Assembly: GCA_021413765.1 (NCBI GenBank)
Contig: JAIOPT010000118.1
Span: 1 to 41,721, forward strand
Origin: Betaproteobacteria bacterium
Lineage (GTDB): Bacteria; Pseudomonadota; Gammaproteobacteria; Burkholderiales; Gallionellaceae
Direction of reading: 5' to 3'
Length of the DNA stretch: 41,721 bases
The position numbers were made by a program, and so were the translations under genes. This document shows, one piece after another, positions 1-8,872 of the stretch (its first letter is position 1; each line of letters opens with the position of its first letter). The notes beneath the pieces are model-generated. The model was given only the letters and a program-made list of their open reading frames with translations. It had not been told where the DNA came from and made no database searches.

Positions 1-310
1 GCGTGCCGGTGTCGGTCACGGTGGGCAGTCGCCAATCTTTATAACCCAAGTAGTTGGCGGTGTTCATCGCGGCTATCCAAAGCTTCGCGGTGTACCAATT
101 CATCGTTCCATTTGCATTGATGCCGCTTACGCCAAAGGCTTGGGTGTCGGCCAGATTGGCGTTGGCCAGCCAGGTGATGTTGAGGTCGGTGTCGTTCACA
201 ACCTGACCGCCAAGCGCGGATACCAGCGTGGCGTTGGCGGTAGTCGCAGGTAACAGGCCGACACTGAGAGCAATAGCGGCAAACAGGGGTTTTGTGGTTT
301 TATTTTTCAT
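1..310 (-). CDS. DUF1566-type secreted protein, partial (copy 1 of a tandem pair)
   Basis: The reading frame starts at an ATG at 310 and stays open for 103 codons to the left edge, so the C-terminus lies outside the window. It begins with a typical signal peptide (basic start, hydrophobic core, Ala-x-Ala region around residues 20-27). This is followed by the pattern TDLNITWLANANLADT and, near residue 90, YKDWRLPTV, which is characteristic of DUF1566/Lcl-type extracellular domains. The broken second copy at 546-1113 carries a PEP-CTERM sorting tail, so this copy probably ends the same way and is probably exported and handled by an exosortase. That tail cannot be seen here. The 5' leader is shared with copy 2 (a GGA-containing site a few bases before the ATG). 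Function unknown. Confidence 0.75.
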   Translation of the reverse strand, partial: MKNKTTKPLFAAIALSVGLLPATTANATLVSALGGQVVNDTDLNITWLANANLADTQAFGVSGINANGTMNWYTAKLWIAAMNTANYLGYKDWRLPTVTDTGT

Positions 311-414
311 GAATATTCCAAGTTTGGGTTAGTTTTTATTGATGTTATGTTGGCAAGCATTTGTTCTGCTACGGATTGGGGTGGACAGGTAGGTGATGAA
401 GTGAGCGGTGAGAT

Positions 415-441
415 GTTGGGCTTCTTTTCATTCAGCCCAAC
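415..441. other. Perfect 8-bp hairpin between the PEP-CTERM copies
   Basis: GTTGGGCT (415-422) and AGCCCAAC (434-441) are perfect inverted repeats around an 11-base loop. The hairpin lies between the end of broken copy 2 and the start of copy 1. No T-run follows on either strand, so it is not a convincing intrinsic terminator. It may be a processing or attenuation structure ahead of copy 1. Confidence 0.35.
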
Positions 442-545
442 CGATCTGTAAAATATTTCGACCCGCCCTGCTGGCGCGAACCCAAACATCGTGGTGGTTT
501 CCCCCACACCCCCCAAAAAACAAAATCACTCAAATTACCAAAGAA

Positions 546-1113
546 TCAACGCCGCCGCGCCCAGCCCAGCCCCGCCAACCCCATGCCAAACAGCGCCAAG
601 GTAACCGGCTCCGGCACAGGTGCGGCAGCTACTTGTCCGGGGCGAACAGCCAAGACGTAGAAATTCCACTCCTTACCGTTCGCGTTCTGAGAACCGTCGT
701 CCGTAACGAAGTCCCACGCGAAGTTGGTAGAACAGGTGGGCCATCTCGCCAGTGGCAGTGTTGAGGTTATAGCCACAATCGGTGCCACTGAAGGCCCCGT
801 TACAGCCCGGCGTGCCGGTGTCGGTCACGGTGGGCAGTCGCCAATCTTTATAACCCAAGTAGTTGGCGGTGTTCATCGCGGCTATCCAGAGTCCCGCAGT
901 GTTCCAATTCATCGTTCCATTTGCATTGATGCCGCTTACGCCAAAGGCTTGGGTATCGGCCAGATTGGCGTTGGCAAGCCAGTTGATATTGAGGTCGGTA
1001 TCGTAAATCGTTTAGCCGTTGTTGATCAGCGAGGCATTGGCGGTAGTGGCAGATAACAGGCCGACACTAAGTGCAATAGCGGCAAATAGTGATTTTGTAG
1101 TTTTATTTTTCAT
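546..1113 (-). pseudogene. PEP-CTERM DUF1566-type protein, broken copy 2
   Basis: The sequence starts at ATG 1113 with nearly the same signal peptide as copy 1 at 1-310. Codon 34 is TAA (1012-1014), inside the otherwise conserved segment before YDTDLNINWLANANL. The frame then continues through TMNWNTAGLWIAAMNTANY and KDWRLPTV. Around 724-738 the homology jumps frame: upstream it reads EMAHLFYQ, and downstream the other frame reads NFAWDF...NGKEWNFYVLAVRPGQ. The middle of the domain (the usual YWSGTEY stretch) is missing, so there is an internal loss as well as a frameshift. The end is a textbook PEP-CTERM signal: VPEPVTLALFGMGLAGLGWARRR-type, that is a PEP motif, a hydrophobic segment and terminal arginines. 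Two independent lesions argue for a true pseudogene rather than a sequencing error. Confidence 0.8.
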
Positions 1114-1450
<337 letters not shown>

Positions 1451-4400
1451 TCACTTCAACGTGAAATCGACACGGTTAGGCTTGCCCTTATCCTTGATGC
1501 CTTCTGCCGTCAGTTTGGGTGCCACCAGGAACATTCGCCCGTTTGCAACTTTACCTTGCTCTTCCAAATGCCGCTTGACCATTAATGCGCGACTCTCAGC
1601 CAGTGCCTTCAGTTCGTTTTGGCCGATCGGTGCGTTTACGATCATCAGGTTTTCCATTTCTTTCGGCGGCAGCGATTTTAGTATGCCGATAAAATTGCGC
1701 GGTTTTGAAAACTTTTCTGCCTTGTAGGCTTGCTCCAGAAATTTTGGATATTCCTCAGGAGTGACAGTCACCTCCTCCAGGTTTACGGAAGCGCCATCAG
1801 ATTTCAGGCTGCGAAGTTTTTGCGCCTTTATTTTTTGCGTGACATAGGCACGGCGGGCACCATCACGGTCGGTGACAGGGTCAACACGGCCGATGATTTC
1901 CAGTTTAAGTGCAGGCCGATCATTAAGCGCTTTAGCCAGTGTGGCGAGCTTGGCTTGTGCCTCCGGCGTCAGGTTGCTTATACCGGGGGCGAATTCTACA
2001 TAACCCAGTTCATCGCCGCCGCCAAATGCTGAGGCCAGCAGCGAAAACGGCGAGATGATGGCCTTGGTTATCAGGTTAATGAAGACCTTGAAAATGATGC
2101 CGCCGATTCTGAATTTAGGGTCAGATAACGAACCAGAAATCGGCAGGTTAATGTCGATTTCCCCACGGCTATTTTTCAACAGTGCGACCGCAAGTAACAC
2201 TGGCAATTTGAGCGCATCTGGGCTGTCCACCTTTTCGCCGAAGGTTAGCTGATCGAGAAATATGTTGTTCTTGGCATTCAACTGGCCATTCTCGATATGA
2301 TATTTTACATCTACTGATAGCTTGCCTTTGGTGACCGAATAGCCTGCATATTTTGCCGCATAGGGGGTCAAACGAGTCAGCTCGATGCCATGAGCTTTGG
2401 CGGCCAAGTCAAGAAATAATTGAGCGCCAAGCGGGTTGATCTTACCGATTATTTCCAACGTGGCATCATCGTCAATTTTTCCATTCATGACGAGATCGGC
2501 TGGTGTGGGATCGTCAGATGCAACCTTTGAAACCGAACCGGTCAGACCAGTCAGATTGGCGCTGTAGTTTGGCTTGATAAAGTTGTCGGAAAAATAAATA
2601 TTGCCGCCTTGCAGCGTAATTTGTCCAATGCGTATTAATGGTTTGATACTTGCATTTTGAGCGGCCGGCGCTTCGCCTGCCGTCTGCGCTGGGGCAACAG
2701 CAGAAGACACATTCGACGCAGCCACATTTGCTGACGCAGTAACGGTTGACGCAGGTAATTCAACAGCAACAGCTTCCGAGGAATTCTCTGTTGTGGGTGT
2801 AGTTTGTGTCAGGCTGGTGGGAGTGGGTTGCCCCTGTCCATTTTTTGTTGCGATATCCTGTAGATTAAGGTGCCCGTCGGCATTAACAATAACCCGTGCA
2901 TAAAAATCGGAAAGCGCAATATTGCCAAGCGATACTGCCAACGGGTTTTTCTGCGTGTTGAATTGCGTGTTGATATTGCCGATGTACAACGATTTCCAAC
3001 GCATGAAGTCATCACCGTTGATTTTGTCCAGCGTACGGATATCGGCCAAGTTGATTGAGCCTACATAGCTAGCTTGTGGCGGTCGACGCTCAGGTAGTTG
3101 CACCATCAGCTTGCCCTTGGTATTAAGGTTGCCGTCGGTAAATACAGCGTTGATCTGATCTGCGAAATAAGGCTGGAATGCCGTTACAGCAAGCTTTTTG
3201 CTATCGATTTTAAGATTAACGCCGAGCGGACGTAATGTCAGGGTGCCACTGGCATTCAGACTGCCCCGCTTGTTGTGGCTCAGTTTGAGAGACAATGGCG
3301 AGGGAGTTGAAGTGGCTGCTTCAGTCATCAAGGCAATATTTTCAAGTGTGAGGTCTACGTTACTGAGTTGCTGCACTGCAGGCTTGCCCCCATTTTGGGG
3401 TGCCACCTTTGCGTCGCTAAAATGAATATCGGATTGCTCGACTTTCAGTTGCTTCAATGATGCCTGCCAAGCACTCGGCTTGGCAGGTGTGCCAAGGTTA
3501 GTCGTGGGTTTTTTTGTTGCATGGCGATTGCCTGCAAGCATCGCTATTAAATCGATTTCACCTTTAGCGTTGCGCTTGATTTTTATTTTGGCAGTATCGA
3601 CGACTATGCCATCGAGCACGGCGATTTGTTTGACGAGGTCAAACTGAAAGCCATCAAGCGTGACGTCTTTGGCAGTGATGCTGCTGTCCTTTTCTTTTGG
3701 CAGCTTCACTTGCAGGTTGCGCAGGTGGGCACTGGCATTGGTGAGCACAAGATTAACGCCGGTTTCCGGCCAAGTCAGTTGATAAGGTAATTTTGCATCT
3801 AGCAGCGTATTTTCCAGTCCGGCGGCAAAAACTGGGGCAAAATATGGCCGCAAGCGCTGTGGCTGCAGGGCCATGATTTGCAAATCGCCTTGCAATGAAT
3901 TGCCGTTGAGCAAGAGTGATCCCTGATGACTCAATATCTCACCTGCATCAGTTTCTAATTTGATATTTAAATTTGCTGGCGTATTACCTTCCGTACTGAA
4001 TTTGGACAGGCTGGCATCCAGTCGTTTGATCATCAGCGCGGCTGGCCCAAACGCAGGGTCGGTAGTGGCATCCTGCCAGTTTATGCGTCCATTCATAATC
4101 TCCGCACTGGCGAGTAAAAAGATAAATGGCTTGGGTTTGGCAGCGGTGGGCTGGTTGCTAGGCGTTGTGCTTGCGCTGTTACTGGCTTTGTCTTTCTGAA
4201 CTGTAGCGGGAACTGTAGCGGACAACTCAAATGCATGCAAAAGATTGAATGAGCCATCCTGCAGCCGCTTCACTTGCATATCCGGCGTTTCCAGTTTGAT
4301 TTCGCGCAATTTCACCAGATTGTTAAACGGCTCCACGCGATCTAGCGCAGCCGATAACTTGTCCCATTGCACCAGCGGTGCTCCCGATTTATCCTGCAGC

Positions 4401-5260
4401 TTCAATTCACGGACGCTGGCATCACCGCTGATGACAATTTTCTGCGTGCCGCCGATTTGTTGAAAATCGACATTCAAGCGTGTATCCAGCAAGGCTGAAG
4501 CCAATTTAAAATTCAGTTGCACTGGCACAAATGGCATATACGTCGGCAGCGACAGACCGTCAAGGTTGATCTGAACTGAAGTGTCACGTGACGTAGTAAA
4601 CGGCTTTGATTTAGCCTTGATAGCAAGTGGCGTGCCGTTTACCTTTGCGCTAAACGCTGGGGAAATAAAAATCTCGACATCGTGTGGCAGGTTTGAAAGA
4701 AATGGAATCGACAGATCTAAATCAGAAATGGTGTGGCGTGATTTAAGTAGACGGTCATCGTAGTCAATCCGGCCTTGATGGATGTGAATATTGTTTAGCG
4801 AGAAACGTGCGGGCGCATCGCTAGATTTTGGTTTGGCGAGAATTTTGTTAACTATGTCTGAAAAATTAAAGTTATTTTCTCCTAAGCGGATGACGCGCAC
4901 GATCGGCTGTGTAACTCGAATTTCATTGATTACGGGTGCAAAATGCCTAACGCTAGCCAGCGAGACATCCACGTAAAGTTCATTTATAGCGAGGGTCTTT
5001 TCCTGTTGTTGACCCGCTTCGTAGATGGCGATGTTGCTTATCGTCGCTGACAGTGCAAAGGGGTTAATATTGACAGCGCCGAAATCAACCTTGCGTCCAA
5101 TTTCCTCGCCAATTTGCTTGGCTACAAATGATTTGACGACTGGTGGTCCGACAAAAAATAGAAATGCACTAAAAACCAAAAAAACGATAGCAGCTATTTT
5201 GCCAGTCGAAAATATCTGGCGCTTATGCTTGTTGAAGAGGTTCAGTGCGAGTTTGCGCAT
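1451..5260 (-). CDS. DUF748 / AsmA-like envelope protein
   Basis: This is a 1269-residue protein with one N-terminal membrane anchor (about residues 21-43, after a basic KHKRQIF segment). A very long periplasmic part follows. The early pattern of a short charged stretch followed by NPFALSATISNIAIYEAG and repeated beta-rich blocks is typical of DUF748, part of the AsmA-like repeat superfamily. Those proteins form long grooves and several are linked to lipid transport or envelope integrity. The middle carries a low-complexity Ala/Thr/Pro linker (about residues 810-875). Near residue 1115, EFAPGISNLTPEAQAKL followed by LKLEIIGRVDP looks like a degenerate OmpA-like peptidoglycan-binding patch, which is common at the end of DUF748 proteins. 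The length is normal for the family. The start at 5260 is the only Met before the anchor. It stands alone, with 176 bases to the next gene. The exact substrate is unknown. Confidence 0.85.
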   Translation of the reverse strand: MRKLALNLFNKHKRQIFSTGKIAAIVFLVFSAFLFFVGPPVVKSFVAKQIGEEIGRKVDFGAVNINPFALSATISNIAIYEAGQQQEKTLAINELYVDVSLASVRHFAPVINEIRVTQPIVRVIRLGENNFNFSDIVNKILAKPKSSDAPARFSLNNIHIHQGRIDYDDRLLKSRHTISDLDLSIPFLSNLPHDVEIFISPAFSAKVNGTPLAIKAKSKPFTTSRDTSVQINLDGLSLPTYMPFVPVQLNFKLASALLDTRLNVDFQQIGGTQKIVISGDASVRELKLQDKSGAPLVQWDKLSAALDRVEPFNNLVKLREIKLETPDMQVKRLQDGSFNLLHAFELSATVPATVQKDKASNSASTTPSNQPTAAKPKPFIFLLASAEIMNGRINWQDATTDPAFGPAALMIKRLDASLSKFSTEGNTPANLNIKLETDAGEILSHQGSLLLNGNSLQGDLQIMALQPQRLRPYFAPVFAAGLENTLLDAKLPYQLTWPETGVNLVLTNASAHLRNLQVKLPKEKDSSITAKDVTLDGFQFDLVKQIAVLDGIVVDTAKIKIKRNAKGEIDLIAMLAGNRHATKKPTTNLGTPAKPSAWQASLKQLKVEQSDIHFSDAKVAPQNGGKPAVQQLSNVDLTLENIALMTEAATSTPSPLSLKLSHNKRGSLNASGTLTLRPLGVNLKIDSKKLAVTAFQPYFADQINAVFTDGNLNTKGKLMVQLPERRPPQASYVGSINLADIRTLDKINGDDFMRWKSLYIGNINTQFNTQKNPLAVSLGNIALSDFYARVIVNADGHLNLQDIATKNGQGQPTPTSLTQTTPTTENSSEAVAVELPASTVTASANVAASNVSSAVAPAQTAGEAPAAQNASIKPLIRIGQITLQGGNIYFSDNFIKPNYSANLTGLTGSVSKVASDDPTPADLVMNGKIDDDATLEIIGKINPLGAQLFLDLAAKAHGIELTRLTPYAAKYAGYSVTKGKLSVDVKYHIENGQLNAKNNIFLDQLTFGEKVDSPDALKLPVLLAVALLKNSRGEIDINLPISGSLSDPKFRIGGIIFKVFINLITKAIISPFSLLASAFGGGDELGYVEFAPGISNLTPEAQAKLATLAKALNDRPALKLEIIGRVDPVTDRDGARRAYVTQKIKAQKLRSLKSDGASVNLEEVTVTPEEYPKFLEQAYKAEKFSKPRNFIGILKSLPPKEMENLMIVNAPIGQNELKALAESRALMVKRHLEEQGKVANGRMFLVAPKLTAEGIKDKGKPNRVDFTLK

Positions 5261-5436
5261 GGAAGTCAGAATAACAAATAGTACTCATTTTCTAGCAAAA
5301 TAACCGCATCTTCAGCAGTTGGCTTAACGAAACTGATTTCACATCAATCTAGCGTCACCTATAAAGAATGAGCGAATCAAATGATTGAAACCGTATCCGC
5401 AATTGAGGTTTCCTCAAAATTCCCAAGAACGTTTGC

Positions 5437-5727
5437 TCAAAAACCAGACAGGCCGCGCTTCACTGCAAGCGCCATTTTCCACACCACCCACCCGCGCTGG
5501 ACCCACTTAGCCGAAAACTTTGGGCGCAGTACAACTGAAACCATTGCTAATCCTACCAGCAATACTGGATGACATTTAAGATAGCGCACCGCCAACAAGC
5601 CTTTGTCTACTATCGCCAAAGGCTGGTGCCAAGGCGCTAAAGTCTGAGCCAGTTCTGTGCGCTGGCGCCCTATTTTGGCCACCAGCGAGGCTTTGCGTTC
5701 AGCTATTCTGATCAGTTCCGCATTCAT
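5437..5727 (-). CDS. yqjK: YqjK-like small protein
   Basis: This is a 96-residue basic protein. It opens with a helical, charged region (RIAERKASLVAKIGRQRTEL) that resembles the YqjK family, followed by a hydrophobic segment (about residues 54-66) and a tryptophan-rich basic tail. Its ATG overlaps the stop of the YqjE-like gene (ATGA), so the two are translationally coupled. It is the third gene of a yqjD-yqjE-yqjK string, the same order as in enterobacteria, and this order is the main support for the name. The molecular function is unknown. In E. coli the cluster is stress-related. Confidence 0.7.
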   Translation of the reverse strand: MNAELIRIAERKASLVAKIGRQRTELAQTLAPWHQPLAIVDKGLLAVRYLKCHPVLLVGLAMVSVVLRPKFSAKWVQRGWVVWKMALAVKRGLSGF

Positions 5728-6131
5728 ATAGACGGGGGAGTTAACTGTTCACGGTCTTTGGATAACTCCGCGAGGCTGGTTGAAAACAGTTTGGGTTTAG
5801 CTCGAGCTTTGCCAAGTGCTACCCGCGAAGAAAATATTGCCCCCAGCAGAAACAAGAACGCCAATACGAACAAGGTCAACAAACGGTGGGTATCCCAAAA
5901 AACAACTACCAGAAATATCGTAACCAGCACGATACCCACAGCGGCACAAAACAGGGAAATAAAAGTCCACAACAGGATGGAACTTAGCCACACCCGTTGC
6001 TCTTCTATCTCGTTGGAAAGGAGCTCTAATCTCGTGCAACCTATCCCAAGCAATGTAGCCGCTAGCGTTTTCAGTGAACCCAACAGCCCGATTTGTCGGC
6101 CTGAAACGGAATCCTGCGATTCAGGATTCAT
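5724..6131 (-). CDS. yqjE: Phage-holin-superfamily membrane protein, YqjE-like
   Basis: This 135-residue protein has an amphipathic N-terminus (LGSLKTLAATLLGIGCTRLELLSNEIEEQR) that is the signature of the YqjE family, annotated as phage holin family/Actinobacterial holin-like. Two strongly hydrophobic segments follow (about residues 49-75 and 80-100), with a soluble tail. It is an inner-membrane protein and not an actual phage gene. I chose ATG 6131 because it puts the family signature at the usual distance from the N-terminus and leaves an 8-base gap after the YqjD-like stop. A longer frame to 6206 would overlap that gene by about 66 bases. No strong ribosome site is visible, so translation is probably coupled to the upstream gene. 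Confidence 0.8.
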   Translation of the reverse strand: MNPESQDSVSGRQIGLLGSLKTLAATLLGIGCTRLELLSNEIEEQRVWLSSILLWTFISLFCAAVGIVLVTIFLVVVFWDTHRLLTLFVLAFLFLLGAIFSSRVALGKARAKPKLFSTSLAELSKDREQLTPPSI

Positions 6132-6139
6132 AAGCGGAC

Positions 6140-6469
6140 TCAACGACGAGAAATAACTGCGCCGAGGAGAATGCCGACCGCTGCAGCAATTCCTATTGCC
6201 TGCCATGGATTAACATGCACGTATTCATCCGTGGCTGTGGCGACAGCCCTAGTTTTTTCCATAACCGTCACTTGTGCATTGGAAAGCCGAGTCTTGGCAG
6301 CTTGTAATGAATCACCTGCCTTGGCGCGTGCCGCCGCAATACGTTCCCCAGTCTGATTGGCAGTCGCCTTCAGCAGCTCTTCAGCATCTGCTACCACTGC
6401 TTTCAAGTCGTCCATTAGCTTTTCTTTGGACATATCCACTGTTGAGGTTGTTTCTCCTAGCATATTCAT
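6140..6469 (-). CDS. yqjD: DUF883 (ElaB/YqjD) inner-membrane ribosome-associated-type protein
   Basis: This 109-residue protein starts at ATG 6469, which is preceded by a good AAAGGA site 7-8 bases upstream. The longer frame to 6499 has no such site. Residues 15-75 form a charged helix (KLMDDLKAVVADAEELLKATANQTGERIAAAR) typical of DUF883. The C-terminus is the family hallmark: a YVHVNPW motif followed by a glycine-rich tail anchor (AIGIAAAVGILLGAVISRR). In E. coli, YqjD/ElaB/YgaM are C-tail-anchored proteins that bind stationary-phase ribosomes. It is the first gene of the yqjD-yqjE-yqjK operon. A decayed second copy of the same tail is at 15119-15229. Confidence 0.85.
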   Translation of the reverse strand: MNMLGETTSTVDMSKEKLMDDLKAVVADAEELLKATANQTGERIAAARAKAGDSLQAAKTRLSNAQVTVMEKTRAVATATDEYVHVNPWQAIGIAAAVGILLGAVISRR

Positions 6470-6657
6470 TTTATTGTTCCTTTCGTTATGAAGCGCCATT
6501 AACCATTTTCACTATAACAACCCAAATTGAGCAAATCAAGCTGGGCATATAAGATCCAAAAATGCGGGCTGCAAAAGTACGTCCATTCAACTTCCACTGG
6601 AGTAGATTTCCAACCAACAATCCATTTGATATTTATCGGAAATTTTTAAATCAAAGA

Positions 6658-7437
6658 TTACCTGCGTTGTCGAACTGCTTCAAACAGACATACAGCTGTG
6701 GCCGCAGCAACATTTAATGATTCGCTTCGCCCTGGCATAGGGATGGTGATGTGTCGGCTGATCACTGCCAGCAAGTTTTCTGACAGCCCTGCTCCCTCAT
6801 TTCCAACCGCAAAGGCAATATTCCCATGAAGATCGCAGTCATACAGATTGCTTTTTGCACCCACTACAGTAGCAAAAGCCTTCCCTTGAAATGCAGTAGC
6901 CATGGCGAGCAAATCAATTGATTCATGGATATTTAACACAAAATGTCCACCCATCCCGGCACGCAGCACTTTGGGTGACCATGCATCGGCGCAGTTCTTG
7001 GACAAAAATACTGCATCGCAACCTGCTGCTGCTGCAGAACGCAATATGGAGCCAAGATTGCCAGGATCCTGGATGTCTTCCAGCAACAAACAAAAGCTGC
7101 TATGAACAGATGAAATTGGGATTCGAGGTATTTCAATAAGAGCGAGAATACAACTGGGGGTTTTGAGCTCGGATAGTTCAGCAAACAAACTATCGTCCAA
7201 TTGAGATAGCGGTACATCAGGAAATTTTTTCAATAACTCCGTCACTTCGCGATTTTGCATTGCCGCTTCTGTCACCAACAGGTGCTGAGGCTGTTGGCTG
7301 CCATATGCATGATAAGCTTGAAGTAGATGTGCTCCTTCCAATAAAGTCTGCTGCGCCTTTTTGCGTTGACGTGCTGAACTGGCCAGCTTGAGCAGCTCTT
7401 TATAGAAAGGATTGCTGTGCGAACTGATGTGTTTCAT
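6658..7437 (-). CDS. SPOUT (TrmH/SpoU-family) RNA 2'-O-methyltransferase
   Basis: This 259-residue protein has the full SpoU domain. The N-terminal substrate-binding part (residues 1-95; NPFYKELLKLASSARQRKK, LLEGAHLLQ) is of the SpoU_sub_bind type. The three SPOUT motifs follow: DPGNLGSILRSAAAAG with the conserved N and R, VGNEGAGLSENLL, and IPMPGRSESLNVAAATAVCLFE, which forms the S-adenosylmethionine trefoil knot. It should methylate a ribose in rRNA or tRNA in the cytoplasm. It most resembles the rRNA methyltransferase (RlmB/TsnR-like) side of the family, but the target base cannot be named. It is the last gene of the minus-strand scpA-scpB operon, 21 bases after the scpB stop. Confidence 0.85.
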   Translation of the reverse strand: MKHISSHSNPFYKELLKLASSARQRKKAQQTLLEGAHLLQAYHAYGSQQPQHLLVTEAAMQNREVTELLKKFPDVPLSQLDDSLFAELSELKTPSCILALIEIPRIPISSVHSSFCLLLEDIQDPGNLGSILRSAAAAGCDAVFLSKNCADAWSPKVLRAGMGGHFVLNIHESIDLLAMATAFQGKAFATVVGAKSNLYDCDLHGNIAFAVGNEGAGLSENLLAVISRHITIPMPGRSESLNVAAATAVCLFEAVRQRR

Positions 7438-7458
7438 GGTTCAGCTGGCACTCAAAAT

Positions 7459-8049
7459 TCATGCCTCATCGTGCTCCAGCAGACTGCTCATTTCTTCCAG
7501 TGGCGGTAGTTCCTGCAACGATCGCAGGTTAAGGTCGTCCAGCAATTGTTTGGTAGTAGCGAACAATTCTGGTTTACCAGGTGTATCGCGCGTGCCGACT
7601 ATATCTATCCAGCCGCGCGTTTCCAGGGTCTTCAAAATTTGCGAGGATACTGCTACACCGCGAATCTCTTCGATATCGCCACGCGTTACGGGCTGTCGGT
7701 AAACAATTATTGCGAGAGTTTCCATAACTGCGCGCGAATAGCGCGGCGGTTTTTGCGGGTTGAGTCGGTTTAAATAAGGCTGCATCTCAGGACATGCGCG
7801 AAACCGCCAACCATTCGCCACCCGGTTGAGTTCCACGCCACTGCCTGCATATTCCTGTGCCAATTGTTCCAGCATTTTTTCGATAGTCTGGTTTTCTACC
7901 GGCGCATCGCTCAGTTTTTTCAGCTCCGCTAGTGACAATGGTTCTGGTGAGGTCAACAGCGCAACTTCCAATATTTTCTTGAGTTGCACAGCATCAATTT
8001 GTGCGGCAGCTTCTTCACTCAACGGTAAGGCTATGGCTTGCCCGGACAT
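7459..8049 (-). CDS. scpB: Segregation and condensation protein B
   Basis: This 196-residue protein has the ScpB winged-helix pair. Residues about 22-95 include LKKILEVALLTSPEPLSLAELKKL. Residues about 100-165 contain the conserved RYSRAVMETLAIIVYRQPVTRGDIEEIRGV and GWIDIVGTRDTPGKPELFATT. ScpB dimers bind ScpA, which bridges the SMC heads in chromosome condensation. The ATG at 8049 has GGGAAA about 7 bases upstream and lies inside the end of scpA (35-base overlap), which suggests coupled translation in matched amounts. Confidence 0.95.
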   Translation of the reverse strand: MSGQAIALPLSEEAAAQIDAVQLKKILEVALLTSPEPLSLAELKKLSDAPVENQTIEKMLEQLAQEYAGSGVELNRVANGWRFRACPEMQPYLNRLNPQKPPRYSRAVMETLAIIVYRQPVTRGDIEEIRGVAVSSQILKTLETRGWIDIVGTRDTPGKPELFATTKQLLDDLNLRSLQELPPLEEMSSLLEHDEA

Positions 8050-8827
8050 AAATTTTTCCCAATGATTCGGTTTGTGTAATTTCGACCAATGTCTCCTTGG
8101 CCAACTCCAGAATTGCGATAAAAGTCACCACTAATGGTGCAATACCACCGCTCGCTTCAAACAAATTTTCGAATGCTTCGAACTCGCCGTGCCGCAACTG
8201 TCGCAACACACGTGTCATTTGTTCGCGCACTGAAAGCTTCTCGCGCCTCACCCTGTGGTGAGTATTCAGTTTTGCGCGCACCAGCAGAGCAAGCCAGGCC
8301 TGGCGTAAATCTTCCACAGTAATATTCGGTAATCGCTGCTCTTCAACACGTTCGATCAGGACTTGAACGAGCTCGAAATCACGCCCGGCCTGCGGCAATT
8401 CGTTCAGTTTCTGCGCGGCCAGCTTCATCTGTTCGTATTCCAGCAAGCGACGCATCAGCTCGACACGTGGATCTTCCTCTCCCGCATCCATATGCTTGGA
8501 CGACCGCGGCAACAACATGCGTGATTTAATCTCAATCAGCACCGCCGCCATCAGCAAATATTCGGCGGCCAATTCCAAGCGGTTATGCTGCATGATCTCA
8601 ATGTAGGCCATGTACTGCTGCGTCAACTGTGCCATCGGAATATCGAGCACATCCAAATTATGCTTGCGGATCAGGTACAGCAACAAGTCCAACGGTCCCT
8701 GGAAAGCCTCAAGAATAATTTCCAACGCATCCGGCGGAATATAAAGATCATGCGGCATCTCCAGCAGCGGTTGGCCATGGATATGAACGCCGTGCGTGTT
8801 GCCTGGAGACTGCTCCAAAGTATTCAC
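8015..8827 (-). CDS. scpA: Segregation and condensation protein A
   Basis: This 270-residue kleisin-type subunit of the SMC-ScpAB complex contains the family pattern EAFQGPLDLLLYLIRKHNLDVLDIPMAQLTQQY (about residues 41-73) and AAEYLLMAAVLIEIKSRMLLPR (about 86-107). The C-terminal winged helix follows (VVTFIAILELAKETLVEITQ near residue 235-255). The N-terminal 35 residues are longer than in the shortest family members. The gene is followed by scpB with an overlap and preceded by trpS at 45 bases, the usual betaproteobacterial order. Confidence 0.95.
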   Translation of the reverse strand: MNTLEQSPGNTHGVHIHGQPLLEMPHDLYIPPDALEIILEAFQGPLDLLLYLIRKHNLDVLDIPMAQLTQQYMAYIEIMQHNRLELAAEYLLMAAVLIEIKSRMLLPRSSKHMDAGEEDPRVELMRRLLEYEQMKLAAQKLNELPQAGRDFELVQVLIERVEEQRLPNITVEDLRQAWLALLVRAKLNTHHRVRREKLSVREQMTRVLRQLRHGEFEAFENLFEASGGIAPLVVTFIAILELAKETLVEITQTESLGKIYVRASHSLTVE

Positions 8828-8872
8828 CTGTTATGCCAGCACCTATAAGATAGGTGCGATATCTCGTCCTGT

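Noticed and set aside
408-764. 118-residue plus-strand frame over the PEP-CTERM region
   Set aside because: It is antisense to the recognisable PEP-CTERM tail and has a low-complexity composition.
724-1056. 110-residue plus-strand frame
   Set aside because: It lies antisense to the DUF1566-type pseudogene, and the protein shows no family motif.
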